Origin: Actinomyces ruminicola
Lineage (GTDB): Bacteria; Actinomycetota; Actinomycetes; Actinomycetales; Actinomycetaceae
Direction: 5' to 3'
Length of the DNA stretch: 64,000 bases
NCBI RefSeq assembly: GCF_900103885.1
Contig: NZ_FNIM01000007.1
Location: forward strand, 62,001 to 126,000
Part shown: one piece after another, positions 8,501 to 16,879 of the stretch
Layout: each line of letters starts with the position of its first letter
Position numbering within the stretch: the stretch's first letter is position 1
Program-made: the position numbers and the translations under genes
The notes under the pieces: generated by a model
Database searches by the model: none
What the model saw: only the letters and a program-made list of their open reading frames with translations
What the model was told of the DNA's origin: nothing

Positions 8501-10404
8501 TAGACCTGATGCAGCGCCAGGTATGCCTTCACCTTGGCCAGCTCGCGCGGACGCTCCTCCGGGTCCACGCGCACGCCCAGCTCCCGCTCCCGGCGGGACA
8601 GGTACTGCTCGGCCAACTGGCGCACCGCCTCAATCGCGAAGGCGCCCGACCCCAGCGCCGGCTCACACACCGTCAGGTGCAGCACCTCCTCCGCCGTCGT
8701 CACCTGGCCGCCCTGATCCAGCAGCTCGGCCAGGGCCTGCTGCACCGTGAAACGCGTCAGCACCTCCGGGGTGTAGAAGGACGCCGACCGCTGCCGATCC
8801 CGGCCCGAGAGCCGGAACACGAACTCGCCCGGCTCATAGGTGACGTTGCGGCGCTCACCCGTCACCTCATCCTCCACCGTCACGAAGTCCTTCTCATCCA
8901 GGCCCTCCATGACATCCTCGGGCACCACCCACGAGCCCTTGGAGGCGTCCCCGCCCGGCGCCACCTCCCACAGGCGCTCGGTGGCGAAGGAACCCGTGTA
9001 ACTCATCAGCCCCTCATAGACGGCGCCCAACTGGTTGATACCCAACTCCACATAGGAGATGAAGCCCCGGCCCGTCCGGCCGTTCTCCCTGGTCAGCAGC
9101 AGGTGCCGCAGCACCCGCAGCAGGGCCGCATTACCCAGCCCCACCTCATCAATCAGCGCCGTCGCCTCCGGGCGGAACAGGTCCGCCCGCATCGGCTGGA
9201 ACACCAGGCCGTCGAAGGCCTCCTCCTGATCCGGCGTAACCCCCGTGTTCAAACCCGAATCCACCAGCCGGAACAGCAGCCCCAGGGACTGGTAGATGTG
9301 CGTGCCCGCCTGCGCCGTCTCCTCATGCAGCTCCCGCAGCGTGAGCTCCCGCAGTCGCTCCAGGCCGTAGCCGGCGTCGTACTCGGCCGCACCCACCGGC
9401 AGCACGCCCAGCTCCGGGCTCGCCTCCGCATACAGCAGGAAGATGATCCGGTAGATGTACCGCAACGACTGCAAAGCCAGCGGCTGCGCCTGCTCCTGGC
9501 CCAGCGGTTCCAGGTCCCGGGCGGCCCGACGCCGCACCACCTCGTTCGCGATGATCTCAATGGAGGAGCGCACGCCCTCACGCAGGTCCTTGGACACCCC
9601 CACCGTGTGGGCGGCCGAATCCGCGAGCGTGCCCGACCACCAGGTCTCACCCTCCGGAGTCGGCAGCAGGGAGCGGGCGTCCAGGCAGGTCAGTGCCCGC
9701 TCCACCTCACCGCCCCGCTTGGCGTCATTGCGCTCCACCACCAGCTGCACATTCACCGCCAGCCAGCGGCCCTCCGGCCACCGCTCCTTCTCCGCCACCA
9801 GCGCCCAACGACCCGCCAGCACCAGGGCGAAGGCCGGGCCGTGCTCATCGGTCATCAGCGTGGACAACGCCCGCGCCACCGAAACCACCGGCTCGGCGCC
9901 CTCCAGGGCGGGGGCGTCCGGGTCCTCCAGGTCCACTGGCTCCCACGGCTCGGCCAGCGTGGCCGCATCCTTGACCAGCAGGTCCTCCACCGTGGCCGCG
10001 GGGCGGGCCCGCAGCAGCGCCAAGGGCGCCGGGCCCTCATCACCGACCGGCCGCACCAGCGTCACCGGGCCCCGCTCAACCAGCCGGAACTCGGCGGAGG
10101 CGAAACCCAGAATCTCCCGCAGCGCGGCGTCCAGCTCCTCGGCGGCCCGCAGGACGGCGGCGGTCGGCGTGGCGGCGTCGTCGGGCAGGGCCGCCAGCAG
10201 CTCCTCCAGGTGCGGGCGCGCCGAACGGAAGCGGCTGCGCGGCGTGGACACCGGGGCGGCGCCGTCGGAGGGCTTCTCCAGCTCCTCCCACTCCTTGCGG
10301 CGCTCCAGCACGCGCGCCAGGAAGGACTCCTTCGTGGCGTCGGTGGTGAAGTAGTGCTCGCTGATCCAGTCCTCGCCCACTACGAGTGCATCCGACGCCG
10401 CCAT
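5587..10404 (-). CDS. N6-adenine DNA methyltransferase, DISARM DrmMI-like
   Basis: A 1605-aa protein. An N-terminal region of about 550 residues with no clear nuclease motif precedes SAM motif I (EPALGSGAFAIEA, near residue 580). The catalytic NPPW motif (DLQVGNPPWVRPRTD) lies near residue 990, after a long insertion that includes a low-complexity Gly/Pro/Ala stretch. The C-terminal part probably holds target recognition. Such very large N6 methylases occur as DrmMI (class 1 DISARM), PglX (BREX) and type IIG enzymes. Direct coupling to a SNF2 helicase (TAATG overlap) and the absence of PglZ or BrxC genes favour DISARM. It should methylate host DNA so that the system spares it. The long plus-strand open frames opposite are mirror images of its GC-rich codons. 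Confidence 0.75.
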   Translation of the reverse strand: MAASDALVVGEDWISEHYFTTDATKESFLARVLERRKEWEELEKPSDGAAPVSTPRSRFRSARPHLEELLAALPDDAATPTAAVLRAAEELDAALREILGFASAEFRLVERGPVTLVRPVGDEGPAPLALLRARPAATVEDLLVKDAATLAEPWEPVDLEDPDAPALEGAEPVVSVARALSTLMTDEHGPAFALVLAGRWALVAEKERWPEGRWLAVNVQLVVERNDAKRGGEVERALTCLDARSLLPTPEGETWWSGTLADSAAHTVGVSKDLREGVRSSIEIIANEVVRRRAARDLEPLGQEQAQPLALQSLRYIYRIIFLLYAEASPELGVLPVGAAEYDAGYGLERLRELTLRELHEETAQAGTHIYQSLGLLFRLVDSGLNTGVTPDQEEAFDGLVFQPMRADLFRPEATALIDEVGLGNAALLRVLRHLLLTRENGRTGRGFISYVELGINQLGAVYEGLMSYTGSFATERLWEVAPGGDASKGSWVVPEDVMEGLDEKDFVTVEDEVTGERRNVTYEPGEFVFRLSGRDRQRSASFYTPEVLTRFTVQQALAELLDQGGQVTTAEEVLHLTVCEPALGSGAFAIEAVRQLAEQYLSRRERELGVRVDPEERPRELAKVKAYLALHQVYGVDLNATAVELAEISLWLDTMVEGLAAPWFGLRLRRGNSLVGARRALYPVSALGSKRKWLSTTPVAEPLRQVAEAIDGAAGADGVGPDGPSSPAGPGGLPAGRGEPAASASGHRLGQALDVTDRVHHFLLPAGGWGSATEVPKQVRDLVDAGRLKALKEWRKDITKAPKDKPNKQVKRLTALARRVEVLWELTLRRLRVAEAEASRRIDLWGRQAPAGAGSAVTREQIEAYLASPDSAYRRLRLVMDAWCALWYWPLTTDVKPPSLEEWLETLEHTLGYAGDAAPANAVPLAEATTWEGLEETEAWDLQFAGARKVEMVLEQQPWLRVAKRVADEQGFFHWELDFATVFARGGFDLQVGNPPWVRPRTDVNALLAEGDPWWSLSKKPSEAAKRARRPETLARLGIRNLVIDGTAEQIVQSELLSDSTVYPLLSGQPDLYRAFMCQVWEHQKPSGTSGLIHMETHFTDAKTLELRAAAYRHLRRHWRFINELLLFDIEHHKIYGIHIYNSEQSPRFLHAVSLYHPNTVTRSLKHDGSGEEPGFKDPHTGTWDLRPHASRIQRVDNSTLRSWQAVTEADDWRSTPMVSTVNSAAARTLETLSRSQRIGSLGLEFSAGWHETADFEKGRFVKEWGRASWEDAILQGPHLHVSTPLYKQPNETMKHNQDWTPTDFEALPADAQPVTQYKPAGDRAAYDRLYTHWGTTSARDHYRIAWRRMAANTGERTLIPAMLPPGAAHVNPIYSTSLTDTPSLPLIAAVSSSLLADFQVRSRNRNDIINQDFERIPLPPRSHPLAIRATLRTLRLNCLTDAYADLWAACWDQAFLEDGPILERYDERPVGPVWTPDVPLRRAEDRRNAQAEVDVMVAIMLGVPIEDLCTIYRTQFAVLYDNDHAASKSKQPYVYDANGRQVPTPVRQAWEKRKRPETDADMPLDERTHTHPGSGVTYVYELPFRTRDRESDFRRINAILSRD

Positions 10405-13400
10405 TAGCGGTCCCCTTCCTTATCGAAGCCCTGCGGCACCACTACCAGCAGCGGTCGCACCAGCGTATGTGCGGGCAACTGCTGCTCCATCAGCGCATGC
10501 TCCGCCGCCACCGTCTGCCGCTGGGAACGCAGCTGCCGGTTCTGGATGAGGCGGCCCGCGTCGTCATCCCAGGAGTCCGCCCGCTGCGCCCAGGACTCCA
10601 CCCGGGTGCGCGCCTGCTCCCGGGCCGCCTGCACCGTCAGCGCCATCTGCTTCTCGGCCGCATCCACCGCCGGGGCGATAAGCGCCTCCAACAGCGCCGT
10701 ATCCGGGGCGCCGCCGGCATTGGTCAGCTCCCGCTCCACCCCCGCCGCAGCGAACATGGCAGCCGGGGAGCCATGCACCTGACCGATCGGCACCGCCTCC
10801 AGGGCCCGGCCCGCCTGCAGCTGCGCGCGGGCGGCGCCCAAGTCCAGGAATGGGAAGGCGGCGCTGACACTCACCAGGGAGATCGTGCGGCCCGCCAGGT
10901 TCGTGAGCGTGCCCAGCAGCAGCACCGTGGGCGACTCCACCTCCCCGTGCACCGCGAACACCGAGGAACGGCCCAGGCGGGCCAGCACCCGGTCACCCGC
11001 CCAGTCCAGCACCGGGTGCAGCGGGCCCAGGTAGTGGGCCTCTGGCCAGGAGGAGTCGGAGGAGTCCCGCAGCGCCTGCGCCAGCAGCGCCTTGCCCTTG
11101 CGCTGGCTGGTGGCCAGCAGCAGATGCTCCTGCACGTGCCGGTCCTGCAGGTAGGACTGCGGCAGCACCGCCAGGCGGGCGCGCAGGCCCGCGGGTGGCA
11201 CCAGCTCCACCACATGGTCCTCATGCTCCCGCCAGGAGACGCCACCGCCGCCGGTCTGCCCGTGCTCGGCCTCCTCCGGGCGCTCATACAGCTCGGTGAG
11301 GGCCTGGCGCAGGTAATCCACCTGGGAGTCATACAGGGTGGAGGTCGGCAGCGGGGTCGCGGCGCGTGCCGACGGCGAGGGCCCGGCGGCCGGGACGATC
11401 GGCGAGGCAGTGGCGGCGTCCGCGGAGAGCGCGGCGGGCGACGACGCCGGGGGAGCGGCGGCGTCGGGGGCGGGGAGCACGGGCGGGACGGCGTCGGCTG
11501 GTGCGGGGAGGTCGTCGGTGGCTCCCGAACGGGCCTGGTCGGTGCCCGTCAGGGAGGCGAACAGTGCCGCCATCGGATCCAAATCCAGGGCCGCATCCGC
11601 GTCCGGCACCACCTGCTCGATGTCGGTGCCCTGCTGGAGGGCTTCGCGGATCGCCTTCTCCTCCTTCTCCCCGGAGTACAGGCCCATCAGGGAAGCGGCG
11701 TCGCCCAGCGCCCGGTGCGCCTGATCCTCCTTCTCCATCAGCCGGGTCAGTACGCGCACATCGCCGGAGAAGTGGGCGTCGGAGGGGTCCAGCAGCAGGG
11801 TGGTGATCTGCGGGCTGGTCTCCTGCCCGTAGCGGTCGATGCGGCCGTTGCGCTGCTCGATCCGGATCAGCGACCAGGGGATGTCGTAGTGGATCAGCTC
11901 ATGGCACTGGGCGTGCAGGTTCACGCCCTCCGAGGCGACGTCGCCGGTGACCAGCACGCGCAGCGGCGTGTGCGCCTGCCGGAACTCCTCAACGATCTCC
12001 TGCTGCTCCACGTCCGACAGGCCACCGTGCATCACCCGCACCGCCCCGTCGCGCAGGCGCAGGTCGCGCCGGAGGTTCTCTGCCAGCCAGTTCAGGGTGG
12101 CCACGCGCTCGGCGAAGACCACCGCCCGCGCCGTCGAACGGGGGCCGACGCCGATGCGGTGCAGTTCCTTCAGCAGCGCCTGGTACTTGCCCGACGCGGT
12201 GGTGTTGGCCGCCTCGGCCAGCTTCCGCAGGCTGCTCAGGGCCTGGGACTGCTCGGAGGATTCCAGTGCCTCCTCGCCGGCGGCCCGGGAGCGACGCCGT
12301 GCCATGCGCTCGTCGATCGTCTGAATCAGCGCCGCCGGGGAGGACAGGAAGGCCTTCGCCAGTGTCCAGGAGAACAGGGCATTGCCGCCGTTGCCCGCGG
12401 TGCCCGGGTCAGTAGCACCCGGGGCGGAGGCGCCGTCGGGGCGGTGCAGCCAAGTGCGCGAGAGCTCACTGGCCACCGCGTCCTCCGCCGGGGAGGGCGC
12501 CACGAGCCGGTTGACCGGGGTCAACCGCTCCTTCCAGCGGTCGCCCACGACGTCGCGCACCTCCTCGGAATGGCGGTGACGGCGGATCACCAGCCGACGC
12601 ACCGCCTCCTGATCCAGCGAGCCGTCCGCGCGGACCGCCGTCGGCTCCAGCAGGCGAATCAGCTCCGCGAAGGACTTCGGGTCCCCATTGTGGGGCGTGG
12701 CCGAGGCCAGGATCAGGGCGTCGGTCTGGCGCGCCAGGATGTCCGCCAGACGGTTGTTGAGCGTGCCCTTGTTAGTGACATTGTGCGACTCGTCAATGAC
12801 CACCGCATCCCAGCGCTGCTTGCGCAGGTGATTGAGGTAGCGGTCGGACTTGAGCGTGTCGATGGAGATGATCGCCCGGTGGTAGACGGAGAAGGGATTG
12901 CGGGTGGCCGGGATAGTGCGCCGCACCCGCTGAATCCCCACCGAGTCCAGACGCACGAAGGGCAGGGCGAAGCGCGACCACATCTCATGCTGCATCTGCT
13001 CCAGCACGTGCCGGGGCGTGACGATCAGAATCCGGTCCCCGCGGCCCCGGCGCACCAGCTCCGCCAGGATCATGCCGATCTCCAGGGTCTTGCCCAGGCC
13101 CACCGTGTCCGCCAGCAGGATGCGCGGGCGCAGGTTGGCCGGGTCCAGCGCCTGCCGGACGGCCGTGAGCTGGTAGGGGAGTGGATCGGCCAGCATGTCA
13201 CCCACCACCGCCAGCTCCGTGGAGCCGGCCGGCAGCGCCGTCTTGCGCAGCGTCGCCTCCAACCACAGGCGCGAGAGCCGATGCCGGGTAGAGGTGTCCG
13301 CGACCACGTGGGTGCGACGCGGGTCCACGGGCTCGATGCGGTCGATCCCGGCGGAGAACTGGGCGGTGACGTCCTGCACCAGCTCCGACAGCCCCTGCAC

Positions 13401-13622
13401 CGTGACCAGGGTGCCGTCGGAGTTGGCGGAGACCTGGGTGACCAGCCAGTCCTCGTCGCGCACCCGCACCACCGACCCCGGGGCGACATCGAGCGACGGC
13501 GGGGGAGCGGGAGCGGACGGCGCGGCGGTGGGGGAGGCGGAGGAAGGGGCGGCGCTCGCGGGAGTGGCGCCGAAGCGGGCGGCGCTCGCGGCGGTTGGGT
13601 CGGAGGGGGTGGCCGTGGTCAC
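10404..13622 (-). CDS. SNF2/RapA-type helicase, DISARM DrmD-like
   Basis: About 1072 aa. Walker A is LLADTVGLGKTLEIGM (near residue 170), the DExx box is VVIDESHNV (near 277), motif III is ILASATPHN, and the C-terminal helicase lobe holds VLVTGDVASEGVNL and RIEQRNGRIDRYGQ (near 585). A Pro/Ala/Ser-rich linker splits the C-terminal third. A SNF2-like helicase directly ahead of a giant adenine methylase is the drmD-drmMI arrangement of class 1 DISARM. I prefer the GTG at 13622, with AGGA about 10 nt ahead; the frame stays open to an ATG at 13721, but that extension is low-complexity. DrmA, DrmB and DrmC are not seen in the window, unless the partial helicase at the left edge is part of the set. 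Confidence 0.72.
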   Translation of the reverse strand: MTTATPSDPTAASAARFGATPASAAPSSASPTAAPSAPAPPPSLDVAPGSVVRVRDEDWLVTQVSANSDGTLVTVQGLSELVQDVTAQFSAGIDRIEPVDPRRTHVVADTSTRHRLSRLWLEATLRKTALPAGSTELAVVGDMLADPLPYQLTAVRQALDPANLRPRILLADTVGLGKTLEIGMILAELVRRGRGDRILIVTPRHVLEQMQHEMWSRFALPFVRLDSVGIQRVRRTIPATRNPFSVYHRAIISIDTLKSDRYLNHLRKQRWDAVVIDESHNVTNKGTLNNRLADILARQTDALILASATPHNGDPKSFAELIRLLEPTAVRADGSLDQEAVRRLVIRRHRHSEEVRDVVGDRWKERLTPVNRLVAPSPAEDAVASELSRTWLHRPDGASAPGATDPGTAGNGGNALFSWTLAKAFLSSPAALIQTIDERMARRRSRAAGEEALESSEQSQALSSLRKLAEAANTTASGKYQALLKELHRIGVGPRSTARAVVFAERVATLNWLAENLRRDLRLRDGAVRVMHGGLSDVEQQEIVEEFRQAHTPLRVLVTGDVASEGVNLHAQCHELIHYDIPWSLIRIEQRNGRIDRYGQETSPQITTLLLDPSDAHFSGDVRVLTRLMEKEDQAHRALGDAASLMGLYSGEKEEKAIREALQQGTDIEQVVPDADAALDLDPMAALFASLTGTDQARSGATDDLPAPADAVPPVLPAPDAAAPPASSPAALSADAATASPIVPAAGPSPSARAATPLPTSTLYDSQVDYLRQALTELYERPEEAEHGQTGGGGVSWREHEDHVVELVPPAGLRARLAVLPQSYLQDRHVQEHLLLATSQRKGKALLAQALRDSSDSSWPEAHYLGPLHPVLDWAGDRVLARLGRSSVFAVHGEVESPTVLLLGTLTNLAGRTISLVSVSAAFPFLDLGAARAQLQAGRALEAVPIGQVHGSPAAMFAAAGVERELTNAGGAPDTALLEALIAPAVDAAEKQMALTVQAAREQARTRVESWAQRADSWDDDAGRLIQNRQLRSQRQTVAAEHALMEQQLPAHTLVRPLLVVVPQGFDKEGDR

Positions 13623-13775
13623 GGGGACGATCCTAGGAAGCACCGTCGGCCAGGAGGGCGGGACGGACAAGTGTGTTCGAGGTGTGATTCGCGCTTGCCC
13701 GCCCGGCCGTGCGGCGGGCACAATAGTGGGGAGCCACCCGGCTGGGACCCGGATGACTCCCCGATGCGACCGGTC

Positions 13776-13916
13776 CTAGAACCAGCCGCGGAGGGAATCC
13801 ATCAGGACACTAACGGCCCGGATCAGATGAGCGATGGAGTTAACGAACTCACTCATCTTCCGGGCCGTTTCCTGGTCCTGACGAACCTTGCGACGTCCGT
13901 CTTTCGACTTGGCCAC
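13776..13916 (-). CDS. Small 46-aa protein of unknown function
   Basis: A GTG-started frame with a strong GGAGGAGGTGAGG ribosome binding stretch just upstream. The protein begins with a basic segment (AKSKDGRRKVRQDQETARK) and continues into an amphipathic or hydrophobic helix (FVNSIAHLIRAVSVLMDS) ending RGWF. Third positions are GC-rich, as in real genes here. It lies upstream of the DISARM-like helicase on the same strand, about 150 bp away, and may be the first gene of that transcript. A basic head plus helix could be a small membrane-associated or DNA-binding regulator. I do not recognise a family. Confidence 0.55.
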   Translation of the reverse strand: MAKSKDGRRKVRQDQETARKMSEFVNSIAHLIRAVSVLMDSLRGWF

Positions 13917-14160
13917 AGCCCCTCACCTCCTCCCTGACCTCCTTCTTCCCCGGCCATCAGGACGATGCGTGATCCGGGAGAGGGTGCCGGAGAAGGCTCC
14001 CTCAGAGTAACGGTTTGTTATCCGGCTTGGGAGGGTGTGGATGGAGCAGGGAGTCGGCTCGCCCGCGTGCTTAGCGCTGTCGTCGTCTACGACGCCTGTT
14101 CGGGTTCTACTGCGCCAGAAGAGTGGCGACCCCCACCGGGTTTCACATATAAGTGAAGTC

Positions 14161-14469
14161 GTGTTGACGCAGGGTGTTCAGAGGGCTCTGTTGGCAGCCC
14201 TCGCCTCGATCGCCGAGCATGGCGAGGTCACTATCGGCCGTGTCCCTGACGAGCTCACCAGCACTGTTGCGGCCGACATGCTCGGTGTCTCGCGTCCTAC
14301 GCTGCTGAAGTGGAGCCGCGACGGGGTGATCGACTCCTTCAAGGTCGGTACACACACCCGCTTCTGCCGAGAGGACGTAGTGCGGCTTCGGTATGAGCGC
14401 GAGCGCGAGCGTCGCCGTGCCTTCGAGGAGTTGCGAGCCCTGGATGCCGAAGGAACAGTCAGCATCTGA
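14161..14469 (+). CDS. Excisionase/MerR-like helix-turn-helix protein
   Basis: A 102-aa protein. After an N-terminal helix it has ELTSTVAADMLGVSRPTLLK, WSRDGVIDSFKVGTHTRF and REDVVRLRYERE, the winged excisionase-type HTH (HTH_17) pattern. Stand-alone proteins of this length in Actinobacteria are often antitoxins placed before a PIN-domain toxin. No PIN gene follows: the next frame (14444-14584, 46 codons) is unrecognisable and could be debris. The start is uncertain. GTG 14161 fits the homologous region, and ATATAAGT just upstream could act as a -10. Confidence 0.6.
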   Translation: MLTQGVQRALLAALASIAEHGEVTIGRVPDELTSTVAADMLGVSRPTLLKWSRDGVIDSFKVGTHTRFCREDVVRLRYERERERRRAFEELRALDAEGTVSI

Positions 14470-14696
14470 CCGACCGGTCGCGCCGAACCTATTCGAACTC
14501 AATCTGACGAGCCCTGCTGAGCCGCGTCTGATAGGTGTCGATGTGCACGGTTTCCCCGCCGATCGTTTGGCCATCGTTGCCTGAGCAGTGCGTGTGGTGG
14601 AACTGTCCTCGTTTCGAGACGTGAGAGTGGGTCGGCGGGGCTCGGCAGGCGCTAACGTTCCCGCTGACTCATTACTCAAGGGCGAGAGGGGAATCA

Positions 14697-16400
14697 GTGG
14701 ACACGAGCGGGGCCGGGAGTCCATCGGAGGCATCGCAGGAATCGAGTGAACCCCCTGTGCAGGCGGCCGCGGCGGTGACGCCGTCGTCGGCGTCGGATAC
14801 GGGAGCGGAAGCACCGGCGCCTAATGCTGCCGCCGAATTGACGCTGCTGGAGGCCGCCCCCGGCGTCGCCGTCCTACTCGCCGACACGGTGCCGGACGGC
14901 TGGGAGATCGAGGCCTTCAATCTGGGGAAGCGGGCCAACACCGAGATCACCGATGCCTTCAGCAACGTCGCCGGTGCCCTCAACCTCGTTGCGCAGGGAG
15001 CGCAGGGGCTCGTCTCCGCGCAGGGACTGGTGCGACTCGCACCGGAGACTCTGCGCAACCTGCGCACCATGAATATGATCGTCAAAGACGGCTACAACCT
15101 CGGCGTCCTGACCCGCGGTGGTAAATTCGCGGCCCAGGTTCGCTGGGTCCCCGCCACCGGAGTTCAAGCCGCCACGGTGGCCGCGAGTGCCGGCCCGGCC
15201 TTCGCCCTGATGGCCATCAGTGCGCAGCTGACCTCGCTGTCCAAGCGGGTCGACCAGAATCTAGAACTGACTCGCGATGTCCTCCAAACCCTGCTGCGGG
15301 ACCACTGGAACGCTCTCAGCGGCATGTATGACACCGTCGTCGGCGCTATTGATGAGGTGCGGGAGATCGGGGCCGTCACGCCGCGGGTATTTGAACCAAT
15401 TGCGCACCTCGAGTCTGATCTTCGCGCCGAGTACAAGCACTTCGACGGCCGCCTGCAAAGTCACCTAAAGGCGCTGGGTGGGACCGCTGCCGAGCGGCGC
15501 GACTACCTGCGGGACCACGCCCAGGAGATCGCCGCGGACCTCCAAGGACTCGTCATGTCCGCCAACGCCCACTACGGGTACCAGTTGCTCGCAGCGGCCG
15601 AGATCGCCTCCGACAGTGAGCGCAGCGAGCAGGATGAGCAACTCATGCGGTACCGAGCCGAACGGATACCGGCCGAGCGGGCCGAAACCATGGCGAGGAT
15701 CGCCCAGGTGCTCGGTCGGCTCGACGCGTACTGCCACCTGGCCGAGCTAACGGATGGACATGGCGCCGACCTCGCGCGTGTTGGCGCCAGAGTCGGCGAG
15801 CTGGCGGGGCAGGTCTCCGGGCGCGTCCCGGCGCTGCGCCGGGCGCGGCGGGGCGCGAGCACCGAGCAGATCGTCGCGGCCATGACCCAATACGTGGCAG
15901 CGCTGTGTGTCGGTGCCTATGAGGCCCCCGCGGCCCTGGAACCGAACCTCAAGGTCATTGAGGATGACGACGCCGTGGCGCACGTGCTCGACATTCTCAG
16001 GTGGGTGCTGCCCAATGGTGAGTCCCTGATCGCTCTGGTGGGATTCGCCAACGCGTCGGTGGGAGATATCGGCCTCAAGGGCGGATACCTGGGGGTGACG
16101 CCCACGCGGTTCTTCCTCGCCTCGCGCGGAGCGCTCGCCAGGGACGGGCTGATCGAACACGACTTTCCGCTAGCGGACGTGCGCTATGTCCGGTACCGGC
16201 AGGGCGGAGGCCGGCCGCGCCTAGACATCATTACCAAGGATGAGAACCTCGCAGCGCACTTCGCCGACTGGGCGGCCTCGGGCGATCCCGGCGAGCGGCT
16301 GCGGCGCGTAGCCGACGTGCTGATGACGGCCGTGAACCTGCCCGCGGAGGAGCGGCGATCCGACCCGCTGCTGGAGGCGACCGCTGCTCTCCCGTCATAG
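14697..16400 (+). CDS. Unrecognised 567-aa protein with C-terminal PH-like domain
   Basis: It starts at GTG with GAGAGGGGA just ahead. Residues 1-45 are Ser/Ala/Pro-rich and probably disordered. A small hydrophobic stretch (AATVAASAGPAFALMAISAQ, near 160-180) is followed by long helices with coiled-coil character (LSKRVDQNLELTRDVLQTLL and beyond). The last 110 residues (LIALVGFANASVGDIGLKGG, then GVTPTRFFLASRGAL and PLADVRYVRYRQGGG) look like a bacterial PH domain. There is no enzymatic motif. It stands alone between the HTH gene and hipBA inside the defence island. A role in membrane sensing or damage is possible, but no function can be assigned. Confidence 0.6.
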   Translation: MDTSGAGSPSEASQESSEPPVQAAAAVTPSSASDTGAEAPAPNAAAELTLLEAAPGVAVLLADTVPDGWEIEAFNLGKRANTEITDAFSNVAGALNLVAQGAQGLVSAQGLVRLAPETLRNLRTMNMIVKDGYNLGVLTRGGKFAAQVRWVPATGVQAATVAASAGPAFALMAISAQLTSLSKRVDQNLELTRDVLQTLLRDHWNALSGMYDTVVGAIDEVREIGAVTPRVFEPIAHLESDLRAEYKHFDGRLQSHLKALGGTAAERRDYLRDHAQEIAADLQGLVMSANAHYGYQLLAAAEIASDSERSEQDEQLMRYRAERIPAERAETMARIAQVLGRLDAYCHLAELTDGHGADLARVGARVGELAGQVSGRVPALRRARRGASTEQIVAAMTQYVAALCVGAYEAPAALEPNLKVIEDDDAVAHVLDILRWVLPNGESLIALVGFANASVGDIGLKGGYLGVTPTRFFLASRGALARDGLIEHDFPLADVRYVRYRQGGGRPRLDIITKDENLAAHFADWAASGDPGERLRRVADVLMTAVNLPAEERRSDPLLEATAALPS

Positions 16401-16558
16401 CTGCCGGTCGGTCGCCTCGCACGCACGGCAGCGGCGCGGAGGCAGCGCAAGGAGATGGCAGAGGCGCCGCGTTAGGCCGGCAAGGCCGGGTGTGAGCCTC
16501 CGGACGGCGCTGGCCTTTACGGGGCATTACGGCGATTTTGGCCGCCACATACTGCTAA

Positions 16559-16580
16559 TATGGCGATCATGCACGCCATA
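16559..16580 (+). promoter_or_regulatory. Probable HipB operator
   Basis: TATGGCG-N8-CGCCATA is a perfect inverted repeat ending directly before the hipB ribosome binding site AGGAGG. Its shape (two arms separated by 8 nt) matches the TATCC-N8-GGATA operators known for E. coli HipB, with different inner bases. Confidence 0.55.
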
Positions 16581-16591
16581 AGGAGGTGTAC

Positions 16592-16879
16592 ATGCCCGGC
16601 TACCGGATCAATCGGCAGATGACCGCCTTCGGCGAGCACGTCCGTGGCTGGCGCATGGTGTTGGGGCTGACCGCCCAACAGGTCTCCGAGCGGGCCGACA
16701 TCAGCCGCGACACCCTGCGCAAGATCGAACGCGGCGATCCCACCGTCTCCTTCGGCGCCGTCGCCCAAGTGCTGCGCGCCCTGGGCGTCCTCGACCAGAT
16801 TGTCGACGCCGTCGACCCGCTATCCACAGACATCGGCCGACTGCGCGCCGGAAACCTGACGAAGCGGCGTGCCCGATGA
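16592..16879 (+). CDS. hipB: HipB-like antitoxin, XRE-family HTH regulator
   Basis: A 95-aa protein with FGEHVRGWRMVLGLTAQQVS, ERADISRDTLRKIERGDPTV and SFGAVAQVLRALGVLDQIVD, a classic Cro/C1 HTH as in HipB. ATG 16592 is preceded by AGGAGG at 5 nt; a GTG 6 nt earlier lies within that site. The last 4 nt overlap hipA (ATGA). It should bind the inverted repeat just upstream, repress the operon and hold the HipA kinase inactive. Confidence 0.85.
   Translation: MPGYRINRQMTAFGEHVRGWRMVLGLTAQQVSERADISRDTLRKIERGDPTVSFGAVAQVLRALGVLDQIVDAVDPLSTDIGRLRAGNLTKRRAR

Noticed and set aside
10386-13937. A 1183-codon plus-strand open frame opposite the DrmD-like helicase, and a 632-codon one at 8509-10407 opposite the methylase
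   Set aside because: Their predicted proteins are Arg/Gly/His/Gln-rich with no motif. They mirror the GC-rich third positions of the true minus-strand genes, which carry clear helicase and methylase motifs.
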